Position numbers and translations under genes: made by a program. Below are positions 45,947-55,900 of a stretch of DNA of 64,000 bases, piece after piece; position 1 is the first letter of the stretch; every line of letters starts with the position of its first letter. Below the pieces are notes generated by a model. It was not told the origin of the DNA. It ran no database searches and saw only the letters and a program-made list of their open reading frames with translations. Where the stretch lies: the NCBI RefSeq assembly GCF_002085925.2, contig NZ_CP053562.1, positions 290,001 through 354,000 on the forward strand, in the 5' to 3' direction. Origin of the DNA: Thioclava electrotropha (GTDB lineage Bacteria > Pseudomonadota > Alphaproteobacteria > Rhodobacterales > Rhodobacteraceae).

Positions 45947-47506
45947 ATGCCACAAGCAGTAGATCTCTTCGTGATCGGCGGCGGGGTGAACGGCTGCGGG
46001 ATCGCGCGCGACGCGGCCGGACGGGGCCTGCGGGTGCGTCTGGCCGAGATGGGCGACCTAGCGCAGGCGACCTCTTCGGCCTCCACCAAGCTGTTCCATG
46101 GCGGGCTGCGCTATCTCGAATATCTCGAGATCAAACTGGTCCGCGAGGCGCTGTCCGAGCGCGAAGTGCTGATCCGCGCAATGCCGCATATCTCATGGCC
46201 GATGCGCTTCGTGCTGCCCTATAGCGCCGATATGCGTTTCGAGAGCGATACACCGGTCTCGAAAATGCTCTCCACCGTCATGCCGTGGATGAAGGGCAAG
46301 CGCCCGTCGTGGATGATCCGCTCGGGGCTGTTCCTCTATGACCATCTGGGCGGGCAGGGACTGCTGCCGGGCACCACGCGGCTCGACCTGCGCAACGCCC
46401 CGGAGGGCGCGCCGCTGAAGGACAGCTTCACCCACGCCTTTGAGTATTCCGATGGCTGGGTGCAGGATGCGCGGCTCGTCGTGCTCAATGCCCGCGACGC
46501 CGAGGCCCATGGCGCGGACATTCGCGTGCAGACCAAGGTGGTCGAGGCGCATCGCGACGGCGGCCATTGGGTGATCGTGACCGAAGGCCCGAATGGGCGC
46601 GAGGAACATATGGCCCGCGCCGTGGTCAATGCAGGTGGCCCGTGGGTCGAGCAGATTCTGAAAGGCACGATGGGCAGCGCCAGCCGCGAGCATATCCGCC
46701 TCGTGCGCGGCAGCCATATCGTGACGCGCAAGCTCTACGATCACGACAAATGCTACTTCTTCCAAGGCGCGGACGGGCGGATCATCTTCGCGATCCCCTA
46801 TGAGCAGGACTTCACTCTGATCGGCACGACCGAGGCTGCCCATGAGGACTCGCCGCTCGCCGCCGAATGCACCGAGGCCGAGCGCGATTACCTGTGCGAT
46901 TTCGCGTCCGAATATTTCAAGGAAGAGGTCACGCCCGACGATGTCGTCTGGACCTATTCCGGCGTGCGCCCGCTCTATGAAGACGGCGCGAGTTCGGCCA
47001 CGGCGGCGACGCGCGAATATGTTCTCTCGCTCGATGCGCCGAGCGGGCAACCGGCAGCCCTGCATGTCTTCGGCGGCAAGATCACGACCTATCGTCGTCT
47101 GGCCGAAGACGCGCTGGGCAAGCTGCGCCCGCATCTCCCGGGCATGGGCGGTCAATGGACGAAAGGCGCGCGCCTGCCGGGCGGCGATTTCGCCCCCGAG
47201 GAGGTCGGCACCAAGATCGCCAAGCTCTCGCAGGATTACCCCTTCGTGAATCGCAAATGGGCCGAGCGGATGATCCGCCATTACGGCACCGAGTCCTGGG
47301 ACATCTTCGGCGATGCCAAGGCGCTGGGCGATCTGGGCCGCGATTTCGGCGGCACGCTGACCGAGGCCGAGCTGCGCTGGCTCGTCGAGAAGGAGTGGGC
47401 GCGCAAGGTCGAGGACGTGATCTGGCGGCGCACCAAGCTGGGCTTGCGGCTCGATGCCGATCAGGTCAACTCTGTCGCCGCGTGGCTGGAGGAGCACGCA
47501 GCCTGA
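45947..47506 (+). CDS. glpD: Glycerol-3-phosphate dehydrogenase (FAD)
   Basis: The protein has 519 residues from the ATG at 45947. The dinucleotide-binding GGGVNGCGIARDAAGRG motif is near residue 10, and SSASTKLFHGGLRYLEYLE is the conserved glpD stretch after it. It oxidises glycerol 3-phosphate to dihydroxyacetone phosphate at the inner membrane and feeds electrons to quinone. glpK starts 22 bases downstream, giving an operon for glycerol use. No glpF or glpR is in the window. Confidence 0.95.
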   Translation: MPQAVDLFVIGGGVNGCGIARDAAGRGLRVRLAEMGDLAQATSSASTKLFHGGLRYLEYLEIKLVREALSEREVLIRAMPHISWPMRFVLPYSADMRFESDTPVSKMLSTVMPWMKGKRPSWMIRSGLFLYDHLGGQGLLPGTTRLDLRNAPEGAPLKDSFTHAFEYSDGWVQDARLVVLNARDAEAHGADIRVQTKVVEAHRDGGHWVIVTEGPNGREEHMARAVVNAGGPWVEQILKGTMGSASREHIRLVRGSHIVTRKLYDHDKCYFFQGADGRIIFAIPYEQDFTLIGTTEAAHEDSPLAAECTEAERDYLCDFASEYFKEEVTPDDVVWTYSGVRPLYEDGASSATAATREYVLSLDAPSGQPAALHVFGGKITTYRRLAEDALGKLRPHLPGMGGQWTKGARLPGGDFAPEEVGTKIAKLSQDYPFVNRKWAERMIRHYGTESWDIFGDAKALGDLGRDFGGTLTEAELRWLVEKEWARKVEDVIWRRTKLGLRLDADQVNSVAAWLEEHAA

Positions 47507-47527
47507 GGCGCGAAACGGGAGGAAACC

Positions 47528-49018
47528 ATGACCTATATTCTTGCAATCGACCAAGGCACCACGTCTTCGCGCGCGATCGTCTTTGACGCTGCGCTGCGCC
47601 CCGTGGCGAGCGCGCAGCAGGAATTCACGCAGCATTTCCCGCATTCCGGCTGGGTCGAGCATGATGCCGAGGAAATCTGGGACAGCGTGCTGGCGACCGT
47701 GCGCGGCGCGATCGAGAAGGCCGGGATTGCGGCCTCCGACATCTCCGGGATCGGCATCACCAACCAGCGCGAGACGACGCTGGTCTGGGATCGCGAGAGC
47801 GGAAAGCCGATCCATAATGCCATCGTCTGGCAGGACCGCCGCACCGCCGAATTTTGTCGCGCGCTGCGCGAGGACGGGTTCGAGGACACCGTGACCGCGC
47901 GCACCGGGCTCATTGTGGATCCCTATTTCTCGGCTACGAAACTGCGTTGGCTTCTGGAGAATGTCGACGGCGCGCGGGAGAAGGCCGAAGCGGGCAAGCT
48001 CGCCTTCGGGACCATCGATAGCTGGCTGATCTGGAAACTGACGGGCGGCGCGTCGCATGTGACGGATGCCACGAATGCCGCGCGCACGATGCTCTACGAT
48101 ATCGCCAAGGGCCGCTGGTCGACGACCATCGCCGCCAAGCTCGGCGTGCCGATGGAGATGCTGCCCGAGGTCAAGGATTGCGCCGCCGAGTTCGGCGTGA
48201 CGCAAGCGGACCTCTTCGGCGCGGAAATCCCGATCCTCGGCGTCGCGGGCGACCAGCAGGCCGCCACCGTGGGGCAGGCCTGCTTCAAGCCGGGCATGCT
48301 GAAATCGACCTATGGCACGGGCTGCTTTGCACTGCTCAATACCGGCGATCAGATGGTGCGGTCCGAGAATCGCCTGCTGACGACCATCGCCTATCAGCTC
48401 GACGGCAAGGTCACCTACGCGCTCGAAGGCTCGATCTTCGTCGCGGGGGCGGTGGTGCAATGGCTGCGCGACGGGCTGAAGATCATCGAAGCCGCCGATC
48501 AGACCCAGGCGCTGGCCGAGCAGTCCGACCCCGAGCAGGACGTGATCATCGTGCCCGCCTTCACCGGCCTCGGCGCGCCTTACTGGAACCCCGATTGCCG
48601 CGGCGCGGTCTTCGGCCTGACCCGCAGCTCCGGCCCGGCCGAGTTCGCCCGCGCGGCGCTGGAATCGGTGGGGTTCCAGACCCGCGACCTCTTGGAGGCG
48701 ATGCAGGCGGATTGGTCCGATGACGCCCGCCCGACCCTGCGCGTCGATGGCGGCATGACGGCCTCGGACTGGGCGATGCAGTTCCTGTCGGACATCCTCG
48801 GCGCGCCTGTCGACCGGCCCGAAGTGTTGGAAACAACGGCGCTCGGCGCGGCATGGCTCGCGGGCTACAAGGCGGGGATTTATCCCGAGCCGGAAGAGTT
48901 CGCGAAGGGCTGGGCGCTCGATCGCAACTTCGCCCCCGAGATGGACGAGGCCAAGCGCGAAGCCCGTTACGCCGAGTGGAAAAAGGCGGTCGCTGCGGCG
49001 ATCTCGATCACTCAGTAG
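47528..49018 (+). CDS. glpK: Glycerol kinase
   Basis: The protein has 496 residues, preceded by [26 protein letters not shown] and [20 protein letters not shown], then [11 protein letters not shown], are the FGGY glycerol kinase signatures. [14 protein letters not shown] marks the glycerol-kinase type rather than xylulokinase. It makes glycerol 3-phosphate for glpD. The stop overlaps the convergent secreted-protein gene by 7 bases. Confidence 0.96.
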   Translation: MTYILAIDQGTTSSRAIVFDAALRPVASAQQEFTQHFPHSGWVEHDAEEIWDSVLATVRGAIEKAGIAASDISGIGITNQRETTLVWDRESGKPIHNAIVWQDRRTAEFCRALREDGFEDTVTARTGLIVDPYFSATKLRWLLENVDGAREKAEAGKLAFGTIDSWLIWKLTGGASHVTDATNAARTMLYDIAKGRWSTTIAAKLGVPMEMLPEVKDCAAEFGVTQADLFGAEIPILGVAGDQQAATVGQACFKPGMLKSTYGTGCFALLNTGDQMVRSENRLLTTIAYQLDGKVTYALEGSIFVAGAVVQWLRDGLKIIEAADQTQALAEQSDPEQDVIIVPAFTGLGAPYWNPDCRGAVFGLTRSSGPAEFARAALESVGFQTRDLLEAMQADWSDDARPTLRVDGGMTASDWAMQFLSDILGAPVDRPEVLETTALGAAWLAGYKAGIYPEPEEFAKGWALDRNFAPEMDEAKREARYAEWKKAVAAAISITQ

Positions 49019-49440
49019 CAGCCCGAGTGATCTTCGCCCCAGCCGGCGATATAGATCACAGACGGGGTGCGCCCGTAGCCGCAGACGAAGACATAGACGC
49101 CGAAGGGCTGCCCCGCGCGCACCATTTGCGTGAAGCTGCCCCGCGTATCGCCGCCCGCCTCGACCATCGCGGGAATACGCGCCCGCGTGGCGCGATCCGC
49201 GAAGACCGGATCAGACTCGTCGCGCGCATCCCTTAGCCCGAAGCGATGAAAATTCGCCCGATCCTGCTGCAAGGCCGCACCAAGAGAGCTCAGAGCCACG
49301 CGCCTCGAATTCCGCATGTCCTGCGGGCCGATGAAGGCGGAGTAGGCCGCAATCTGAGTCCAGTCCTGTGCGGCTGACAGGCCGGGAAATCCAATAAGCG
49401 GCAGGGTGGTGGTGGCGATAAGACGAAGTAATTGGCGCAT
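49012..49440 (-). CDS. Secreted small hypothetical protein
   Basis: The protein has 142 residues with a signal peptide of about 24 residues ([18 protein letters not shown], cleavage after SAA). The mature part has two cysteines near the C-terminus ([12 protein letters not shown] and HSGCY) that could form a disulfide in the periplasm. No family is recognised. It is convergent with glpK. Confidence 0.6.
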   Translation of the reverse strand: MRQLLRLIATTTLPLIGFPGLSAAQDWTQIAAYSAFIGPQDMRNSRRVALSSLGAALQQDRANFHRFGLRDARDESDPVFADRATRARIPAMVEAGGDTRGSFTQMVRAGQPFGVYVFVCGYGRTPSVIYIAGWGEDHSGCY

Positions 49441-49636
49441 GGGAGGGCCTCCGGGCAGAGCGGAAAGGGCAGGGTACGCAATGTCTTGATGCCCGAAATC
49501 ATGCCAAGGGCCCTCAAATCGCGCAACGATTCTATGCCCCGCCTGCCAAGCCCTCTCCGACGCCGAGAGAGGGCTTTCCCTTTCGCGCGTTTTGCTCTTT
49601 CTTGTCCCGATCCGACCCGAAGACAGGAGCCACCTA

Positions 49637-51052
49637 ATGACCCGCTACCCCCGCGACCTGCGCGGCTACGGCCGCACGACCCCCGATCCGCATTGGCCGG
49701 GCGAGGCGCGCGTGGCGATCTCGATGGTGCTCAATTTCGAAGAGGGCGGCGAGAACAACGTCCTGCATGGCGACGCGGCCTCCGAGGCGTTCCTGTCCGA
49801 TATCGCGGGCGCCGCGCAATGGCCCGGCCAGCGGCACTGGAACATGGAGTCGATCTACGAATACGGCGCGCGCGCGGGTTTCTGGCGGCTGCACCGTCTG
49901 TTCACCGGGCTGAACGTGCCGCTGACGATCTACGGCGTCGCGACCGCGCTGGCTCGCGCCCCCGAACAGGTCGCCGCGATGAAAGAGGCAGGCTGGGAAA
50001 TCGCCTCGCACGGCCTCAAATGGGTCGAGCACAAGGACATGGCGGAAGACGAAGAGCGCCGCCAGATCGCCGAGGCCATCCGCCTGCACACCGAGGTCGT
50101 CGGAGAACGCCCGCGCGGCTGGTATACCGGGCGCTGCTCGGCCAACACGGTCCGGCTGACCGCCGAAGAGGGCGGGTTCGACTGGATTTCCGACACTTAT
50201 GACGACGATCTGCCCTATTGGCTCGAGGTCGGCACCCGAGATCAGCTCGTGATCCCCTACACGTTGGAAGCCAATGACATGCGCTTCGCCACCGCGCCGG
50301 GCTATATCGAGGGCGAGCAGTTCTTCCAGTATCTCAAGGACAGCTTCGATACGCTCTATGCCGAAGGGCTGGAGGGCGCCCCGAAGATGTTCTCGGTCGG
50401 CCTGCATAACCGCCTGATCGGGCGGCCCGGCAAAGTCGCGGGGCTGAAACGGTTCCTCGATTACGCGCTCTCGCATGAGGGCGTGTGGTTCGCGACCCGG
50501 GGAGAGATTGCCGCGCATTGGACTGCGAGCCACCCGCATACCCGCCGCGAACGCCCGAGCCAGATGAGCCGGGAGCGTTTCGTCGAAGCCTTCGGCGGCA
50601 TCTACGAACATTCGCCCTGGATCGCGCAGCGTGCCTTCGATCTGGAACTCGGCCCGGCGCATGATTGCCTCGAGGGCGTGGCCTCGGCGCTGGCCCGTAT
50701 CTTCCGCTCGGCGTCGGAGGCCGAACGCCTCGGCGTGCTGACCGCGCACCCCGATCTCGCGGGTAAACTCGCCCAGGCCAAGCGCCTCACCGCTGAGAGT
50801 ACCTCCGAGCAGGCCAGCGCCGGGCTCGATGAGCTGACCGATGAAGAGCGCGCCACATTCGAGGCTCTCAACGCCGCCTATACCGAAAAATTCGGTTTCC
50901 CCTTCATCATTGCGGTAAAAGACAATATCAAGGCGTCAATCCTCCACGCCTTCCGCCGCCGGCTTGACCAAGACCGCGAGACGGAATTCCGTGAGGCCTG
51001 CAAGCAGGTCGAGCGGATCGCGTGGCATCGCCTGAACGCCATGGACCTTTGA
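49637..51052 (+). CDS. puuE: Allantoinase PuuE fused to OHCU decarboxylase UraD
   Basis: The protein has 471 residues from the ATG at 49637 (AGGAG upstream). Residues 1 to about 300 form a polysaccharide-deacetylase-type allantoinase, with GEARVAISMVLNFEEGGENN, then WNMESIYEYGARAGFWRLHR and EIASHGLKWVEH. Residues from about 310 are a UraD domain, FVEAFGGIYEHSPWIAQRAF, HPDLAGKL and FPFIIAVKDN. It therefore joins two successive steps of urate to allantoate breakdown in one polypeptide. The next gene starts within its stop codon (51052). Confidence 0.93.
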   Translation: MTRYPRDLRGYGRTTPDPHWPGEARVAISMVLNFEEGGENNVLHGDAASEAFLSDIAGAAQWPGQRHWNMESIYEYGARAGFWRLHRLFTGLNVPLTIYGVATALARAPEQVAAMKEAGWEIASHGLKWVEHKDMAEDEERRQIAEAIRLHTEVVGERPRGWYTGRCSANTVRLTAEEGGFDWISDTYDDDLPYWLEVGTRDQLVIPYTLEANDMRFATAPGYIEGEQFFQYLKDSFDTLYAEGLEGAPKMFSVGLHNRLIGRPGKVAGLKRFLDYALSHEGVWFATRGEIAAHWTASHPHTRRERPSQMSRERFVEAFGGIYEHSPWIAQRAFDLELGPAHDCLEGVASALARIFRSASEAERLGVLTAHPDLAGKLAQAKRLTAESTSEQASAGLDELTDEERATFEALNAAYTEKFGFPFIIAVKDNIKASILHAFRRRLDQDRETEFREACKQVERIAWHRLNAMDL

Positions 51053-51885
51053 TGGAATACACCTATTACGCCCCGACGGGCGGTTTGCCCGATCAGAACC
51101 AGCGCGCCCGCGAGCGCGCGCAATTCAACACCTCCTACGCGGTGATTCCGCGCGGGGTGCTGTCCGACATCACCATCTCGCTGCTGCCCGGCTGGGAAAA
51201 CACTCGCGCCTGGGTACTCGCCCGTCCGCTCTCCGGCTTCGCCGAGACCTTCGCCGAACTGGTCGTCGAAGTCGCGCCGGGCGGCGGCTCTGACAATCCC
51301 GAACCCGACCCCGAGGGCCAGAGCGTGATCTTCGTGCTCGCCGGTCACATCCGCCTCGTGATCGAGGGCGTCGGCCATGAGCTGGACGCGGGTGGCTACG
51401 CCTATCTCGCGCCGGGCGCACAATGGTCGGTCGCCAATGATCAGGACACGCCCGGCACCTTCGTCTGGGTCCGCAAACGGTATGAGCGCGTGCCGGGCAT
51501 CGACGCGCCGGAAAGCTTCGTCACCGCCGATCAGGACAAGCCGCCGCTCGAGATGCCTAATACCTCGGGCTACTGGTCGACCTCGCGCTTCGTCGATCCG
51601 AACGATCTGCGCCACGACATGCACGTCAATATCGTGACCTTCATGCCGGGCGGCACCATCCCCTTCGCGGAAACCCATGTCATGGAGCATGGCATCTTCG
51701 TGCTGCAGGGCCGGGGCGTCTACCTGCTCAATCAGGACTGGATCGAGGTGGAAGAGGGCGATTTCATGTGGCTGCGCGCCTTCTGCCCGCAAGCCTGCTA
51801 CGCCGCGGGCCGCCGCCCGTTCCGCTACCTGCTCTACAAGGATGTGAACCGCCACCCGAAGCTCGGCTCGCCCATCTCGGGCTGA
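51052..51885 (+). CDS. (S)-ureidoglycine aminohydrolase (bicupin)
   Basis: The protein has 277 residues. Two cupin domains are visible: residues about 60-130 (EGQSVIFVLAGHIRLVIEGV) and 190-265 (FAETHVMEHGIFVLQGRGVY). The second holds the His, Glu and His that bind Mn2+. It converts ureidoglycine to ureidoglycolate and ammonia. It is coupled to the puuE-uraD gene by a TGATG overlap and followed by allA, giving a continuous ureide pathway. Confidence 0.9.
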   Translation: MEYTYYAPTGGLPDQNQRARERAQFNTSYAVIPRGVLSDITISLLPGWENTRAWVLARPLSGFAETFAELVVEVAPGGGSDNPEPDPEGQSVIFVLAGHIRLVIEGVGHELDAGGYAYLAPGAQWSVANDQDTPGTFVWVRKRYERVPGIDAPESFVTADQDKPPLEMPNTSGYWSTSRFVDPNDLRHDMHVNIVTFMPGGTIPFAETHVMEHGIFVLQGRGVYLLNQDWIEVEEGDFMWLRAFCPQACYAAGRRPFRYLLYKDVNRHPKLGSPISG

Positions 51886-51903
51886 TCCCCTTTCGGCTTG
51901 GTT

Positions 51904-51937
51904 GAAATATCCCGGGGGTGAGGGGGCAGCGCCCCCT
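51904..51937. repeat. Rhodobacteraceae-type intergenic repeat, copy 1
   Basis: GAAATATCCCGGGGGTGAGG runs into the hairpin GGGGGC-AG-CGCCCCC. The same two blocks occur at 57031-57051 and 57124-57139. It sits between two genes of one pathway and may end or process the transcript. Confidence 0.75.
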
Positions 51938-51965
51938 CTCTTCCGCCCAAACCCAGAGGCACGCC

Positions 51966-52454
51966 ATGCAGATCAAAGCCGAACCGCTGACACCCGAGGC
52001 TTTTGCCCCGTTCGGCGATGTGCTCGACTCCTCCGGCGACCCCGACAAGATCATCAATGCGGGGCTCTGCGGGCGCTATCACGACCGCGCGCAGCTCGAT
52101 TTCGGGGCGGAGACGGGCGGTCGCGCCGGCATTTCGATCTTCAAGGCAGAACCGCGCGCGCTGCCCTATCTCTGCGATCTGCTGGAGCGGCACCCCGAAG
52201 GCTCGCAGGCTTTCATTCCGATGAGCGCGGACCCGTTCCTCGTGATCGTCGCCCCCGATGCGGACGGCAAGCCCGGTACGCCGCGCGCGTTTCTCACCAA
52301 TGGTGCGCAGGGGATCAACTTCCATCGCGGCACCTGGCACGGGGTGCTGACGCCGCTCGCAGCGCCCGGTCTCTTCGCCGTGGTCGACCGGATCGGCGAG
52401 AGCGCGAACCTCGAAGAGCATCCTCTGGACACCCCCTTCACCGTCACCGCCTGA
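51966..52454 (+). CDS. allA: Ureidoglycolate lyase
   Basis: The protein has 162 residues from the ATG at 51966. IKAEPLTPEAFAPFGDVLDS and NFHRGTWHGVLTPL are the AllA family start and active-site regions. It splits ureidoglycolate into glyoxylate and urea, the last step of the pathway encoded by the two genes upstream. The alcohol dehydrogenase gene follows after 76 bases. Confidence 0.93.
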   Translation: MQIKAEPLTPEAFAPFGDVLDSSGDPDKIINAGLCGRYHDRAQLDFGAETGGRAGISIFKAEPRALPYLCDLLERHPEGSQAFIPMSADPFLVIVAPDADGKPGTPRAFLTNGAQGINFHRGTWHGVLTPLAAPGLFAVVDRIGESANLEEHPLDTPFTVTA

Positions 52455-52530
52455 CCCTTCGTCAAAGGGGCATGGACACTTCCGCGGAACTTTCCCAAGC
52501 TGCGCCAAATCGTTTTGGGGAGGAGCAAGA

Positions 52531-53658
52531 ATGAAAACGCGGATCGCACTTCTGCGCGAAATGGGCAAAGCGCGCCCTTATTCCGACAGCAAGCCGCTGG
52601 AGATCGTCGAGGCCGAGCTGGACGACCCCGGCCCGGGTGAGCTGCTCATCAAGATGTCGGCTGCGGGCCTGTGCCACTCGGACCTGTCCGTCATCAACGG
52701 CGATCGCCCGCGCGATATGCCCGTGGCGCTGGGCCATGAGGCGGCAGGCGTGGTCGAGGCGGTCGGGCCGTATGTCACCCGCTTCGCACCGGGCGATCAC
52801 GTCGTTCTCGTCTTCGCGCCGTCCTGCGGCCATTGCGTGCCCTGCGCGGAAGGGCGGCCTGCGCTTTGCGAGCCTGCCGCCGTCGCGGCGGGTAAGGGCA
52901 GCCTGATCACCGGATCGAAACGCATCTCGGTCGCCGGCGAGCATGTGAACCACCATATCGGCGTGTCGGCCTTCTCGGATTACGCAGTCGTCTCCGAGGC
53001 CTCCTGCGTGAAGATCGACAAATCGATCCCGCTCGACCAGGCGGCCCTTCTGGGCTGCGCGGTGCTGACCGGCGTCGGCGCGGTGCTGAACTCGGGCGGG
53101 CTGAAGACCGGCCAAAGTTGCGCGATCATCGGGCTTGGCGGCGTCGGTCTTGCGGGGCTGCTGGGCGCGGTTGCGGCGGGCGCGCGCACCATCGTCGCCG
53201 TCGATCTTGCAGAGGATAAACGCGACCTCGCGCTGAAACTGGGTGCGACCCACGCGATCGATCCGACCGAAGAAGGCGCAGTGCAAAAGCTGCGCGACCT
53301 CACCGGCGGCGGCGTCGACCTGGCTGTCGAGCTGGCAGGCGCGGCCCCGGCGCTGCAATTCGCCTATGCCATCACCCGGCGCGGCGGTACGACCGTCACC
53401 GCTGGCCTGCCCAACCCGCAGGCGGAGTTCAAGATTCCCGCCGTGTCGCTGACCGCGAATGAGCACGCGCTGAAAGGCTCTTACATGGGCTCCTGTGTGC
53501 CGGTCCGCGACATCCCGCGTTTCGCGCAGATGATGGTGCAGGGGCAACTGCCGATCCCGGACCTGATGACCCATCGCCTCAAGCTCGAAGACATCAACGA
53601 GGGGTTCGAGAGGCTCGCGGCGGGCGAGGCGATCCGGCAGGTCATCGTCTTCGACTAA
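52531..53658 (+). CDS. Zinc-dependent alcohol dehydrogenase
   Basis: The protein has 375 residues of the medium-chain family. The catalytic zinc ligands are in LCHSDLSVINGDRPRD and GHEAAG, the structural zinc loop is SCGHCVPCAEGRPALC, and the NAD site is IIGLGGVGLAGLLG. The layout is nearer to class III and aryl-alcohol types than to ethanol-specific enzymes; the substrate is not known. It ends in a 4-base overlap with the convergent LysR gene. Confidence 0.87.
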   Translation: MKTRIALLREMGKARPYSDSKPLEIVEAELDDPGPGELLIKMSAAGLCHSDLSVINGDRPRDMPVALGHEAAGVVEAVGPYVTRFAPGDHVVLVFAPSCGHCVPCAEGRPALCEPAAVAAGKGSLITGSKRISVAGEHVNHHIGVSAFSDYAVVSEASCVKIDKSIPLDQAALLGCAVLTGVGAVLNSGGLKTGQSCAIIGLGGVGLAGLLGAVAAGARTIVAVDLAEDKRDLALKLGATHAIDPTEEGAVQKLRDLTGGGVDLAVELAGAAPALQFAYAITRRGGTTVTAGLPNPQAEFKIPAVSLTANEHALKGSYMGSCVPVRDIPRFAQMMVQGQLPIPDLMTHRLKLEDINEGFERLAAGEAIRQVIVFD

Positions 53659-54545
53659 GCGCCGATCTCGGCCCGCAACCAATCGCGGAAGGCGCTGACA
53701 TGCGGCGCCTCCCGCGCGCGCTCCGGCAGGATCAGCGCGTAATTCTCGCCGGTGGCAAACCGGCGCGGCGTCGCCTGCACCAGCCGTCCCGAGGCCAGCG
53801 CCCCTTCGGCGATGATCGCGGGCACCAGCCCCAGCCCCATCCCCGCGCTCGCCGCATCGAGGATCATGTCGAAATGATCGAACCGCGCGCCGCGCAGGAT
53901 ATGCCGCGCATCGCGCCCGCTCTCGCGAAACCAGTCGAGCCAGAGCGTCGGGCGCGTCGATTGCTGCAACAGCGGCAGGGCCAGCAGCGCGTCATCCTCC
54001 AACGCCGCCCGCCCCGCCATCAGGTTCGGCGCGGCCACGACGATCAACTCCTCCGCCACCAGATTTTCGACCTCCGCCCCTGCCGGTTCATGCCTTGAGC
54101 GCATGATCGCCAGATCGAAGGGCTCATGCTCTAACTCCACGGGCAAGAGCCGCGCGCTCAGATCGAGGCTCACCTCCGGCTGCGCGGCTTCGAAGCCCGC
54201 CAGCCGCGGGATCAACCACGAGCGCGCAAAGCTCGGCAGCACCGCCATGCGCAGCACCGCCCGCGCGCCGCCGAAAGCCATTGCTCCCATCGCGGCGCGG
54301 TCGATCTGGCCCAGAATTTCCTCTGCCTGCGCCAGAAAAACCTGACCCGCAGGGGATAGAGACAGCCGCTTGCGCACCCGGTCGAACAGCGCCACGCCCA
54401 GCCGCTCTTCCAACGTCCCGAGCGAGCGCGACACCGCCGATTGCGTCAGGTTCAACTCCGCCGCCGCCCGTGTCGTCGTGCCCAAGCGCGCACAGGCGGC
54501 GAAGGCCTGCAGCTCGTTGATCGTCGGGGTATAGCTCTTGCGCAT
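53655..54545 (-). CDS. LysR-type regulator, probably of gcdH
   Basis: The protein has 296 residues. The N-terminal HTH is [20 protein letters not shown], then [20 protein letters not shown]. The C-terminal part is the usual effector-binding domain. It is divergent from the glutaryl-CoA dehydrogenase gene, 134 bases away, an arrangement typical of a LysR regulator of gcdH (GcdR type). The effector is not known; glutarate or glutaryl-CoA is the natural guess. Confidence 0.87.
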   Translation of the reverse strand: MRKSYTPTINELQAFAACARLGTTTRAAAELNLTQSAVSRSLGTLEERLGVALFDRVRKRLSLSPAGQVFLAQAEEILGQIDRAAMGAMAFGGARAVLRMAVLPSFARSWLIPRLAGFEAAQPEVSLDLSARLLPVELEHEPFDLAIMRSRHEPAGAEVENLVAEELIVVAAPNLMAGRAALEDDALLALPLLQQSTRPTLWLDWFRESGRDARHILRGARFDHFDMILDAASAGMGLGLVPAIIAEGALASGRLVQATPRRFATGENYALILPERAREAPHVSAFRDWLRAEIGA

Positions 54546-54679
54546 GGTCGCGAGGGTGCTCCGCTGTGGTTCGCTGGATCATGCGCAAAACTCATCATCT
54601 TCGCAAATTTAATCGTTTGCGCCGCGCGCCCCGATGCCTAGAGTCCGACGCAACCAAAGATAGCCTCCGAGGAGCCGCC

Positions 54680-55900
54680 ATGACCGACCGCCCCACGCTC
54701 AAAGCCAAGGATGCCCCCGATCTGGGCAAGTTCACCTGGGACGACGCGCTGCGTCTGGAAACCCAGCTGAGCGAAGACGAGCGGATGCTGCGCGATGCGG
54801 CCCGCGCCTATGCGCAGGACAAGCTGCAGCCTCGCGTGATCGAGGCCTTCGAGAATGAGACCACGGACCCTTCGATCTTCCGCGAGATGGGCGAGATGGG
54901 GCTCTTGGGTGCGACCATCCCCGAGGAATATGGCGGGATCGGCGCGGGCTATGTGTCCTACGGTCTGATCGCGCGCGAGATCGAGCGGGTCGATAGCGGT
55001 TACCGCTCGATGATGTCGGTGCAATCCAGCCTCGTGATGTATCCGATCTACGCCTATGGCTCGGAGGAGCAGCGACAGAAATACCTGCCGAAGCTGGCCT
55101 CGGGCGAGTGGATCGGCTGTTTCGGCCTGACCGAACCCGATGCGGGCTCGGACCCGGCGGGAATGAAGACCCGCGCCGAGAAGACCGACGGCGGCTACCG
55201 CCTCACCGGCTCGAAAATGTGGATCACCAACTCGCCGATCGCGGATGTCTTCGTCGTCTGGGCGAAGTCCGAGGCCCATGGCGGCAAGATCCGCGGCTTC
55301 GTGCTGGAGAAGGGCATGAAGGGGCTGAGCGCGCCGAAGGTCGGCCAGAAACTGTCGCTCCGCGCTTCGATCACCGGTGAGATCGTCATGGACGGCGTCG
55401 AGGTTGGCGAAGACGCGCTGCTGCCGCATGTCGAGGGGCTGAAAGGTCCGTTCGGCTGCCTCAACCGCGCACGCTACGGTATCGCCTGGGGCGTGATGGG
55501 CTCGGCCGAGTTCTGCTGGCACGCCGCGCGCCAATACGGGCTCGACCGCAAGCAGTTCAACAAGCCGCTGGCGCAGACGCAGCTGTTCCAGAAGAAGCTC
55601 GCCGATATGCAGACCGAGATCACGCTGGGCCTGCAAGCCGCGCTGCAGGTGGGCCGCCTGATGGACGAGGCCGACGCCGCGCCCGAGATGATCTCGCTCA
55701 TCAAGCGCAACAATTGCGGGAAGGCGCTGGATATCGCGCGGATGTCCCGCGACATGCATGGTGGCAACGGGATCTCGGGCGAGTTTCAGGTGATCCGCCA
55801 CATGGTCAACCTCGAGACGGTGAACACCTACGAGGGCACCCATGACGTCCACGCGCTGATCCTGGGACGTGCGCAGACGGGCCTGCAGGCCTTCTTCTAA
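54680..55900 (+). CDS. gcdH: Glutaryl-CoA dehydrogenase
   Basis: The protein has 406 residues from the ATG at 54680, after CCGAGGAGCC. Acyl-CoA dehydrogenase features are [34 protein letters not shown] and the catalytic Glu in [20 protein letters not shown]. The last phrase is typical of GcdH. It oxidises and decarboxylates glutaryl-CoA to crotonyl-CoA in lysine and tryptophan breakdown. The CoA-transferase frame starts in its stop codon (55900). Confidence 0.93.
   Translation: MTDRPTLKAKDAPDLGKFTWDDALRLETQLSEDERMLRDAARAYAQDKLQPRVIEAFENETTDPSIFREMGEMGLLGATIPEEYGGIGAGYVSYGLIAREIERVDSGYRSMMSVQSSLVMYPIYAYGSEEQRQKYLPKLASGEWIGCFGLTEPDAGSDPAGMKTRAEKTDGGYRLTGSKMWITNSPIADVFVVWAKSEAHGGKIRGFVLEKGMKGLSAPKVGQKLSLRASITGEIVMDGVEVGEDALLPHVEGLKGPFGCLNRARYGIAWGVMGSAEFCWHAARQYGLDRKQFNKPLAQTQLFQKKLADMQTEITLGLQAALQVGRLMDEADAAPEMISLIKRNNCGKALDIARMSRDMHGGNGISGEFQVIRHMVNLETVNTYEGTHDVHALILGRAQTGLQAFF

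Noticed and set aside
46193-48460. 755-codon open frame on the minus strand
   Set aside because: It is a shadow of glpD and glpK, which are certain.
51902-52534. Alternative 210-codon frame over allA
   Set aside because: The allA frame from 51966 matches the family; the other is a frame shadow.
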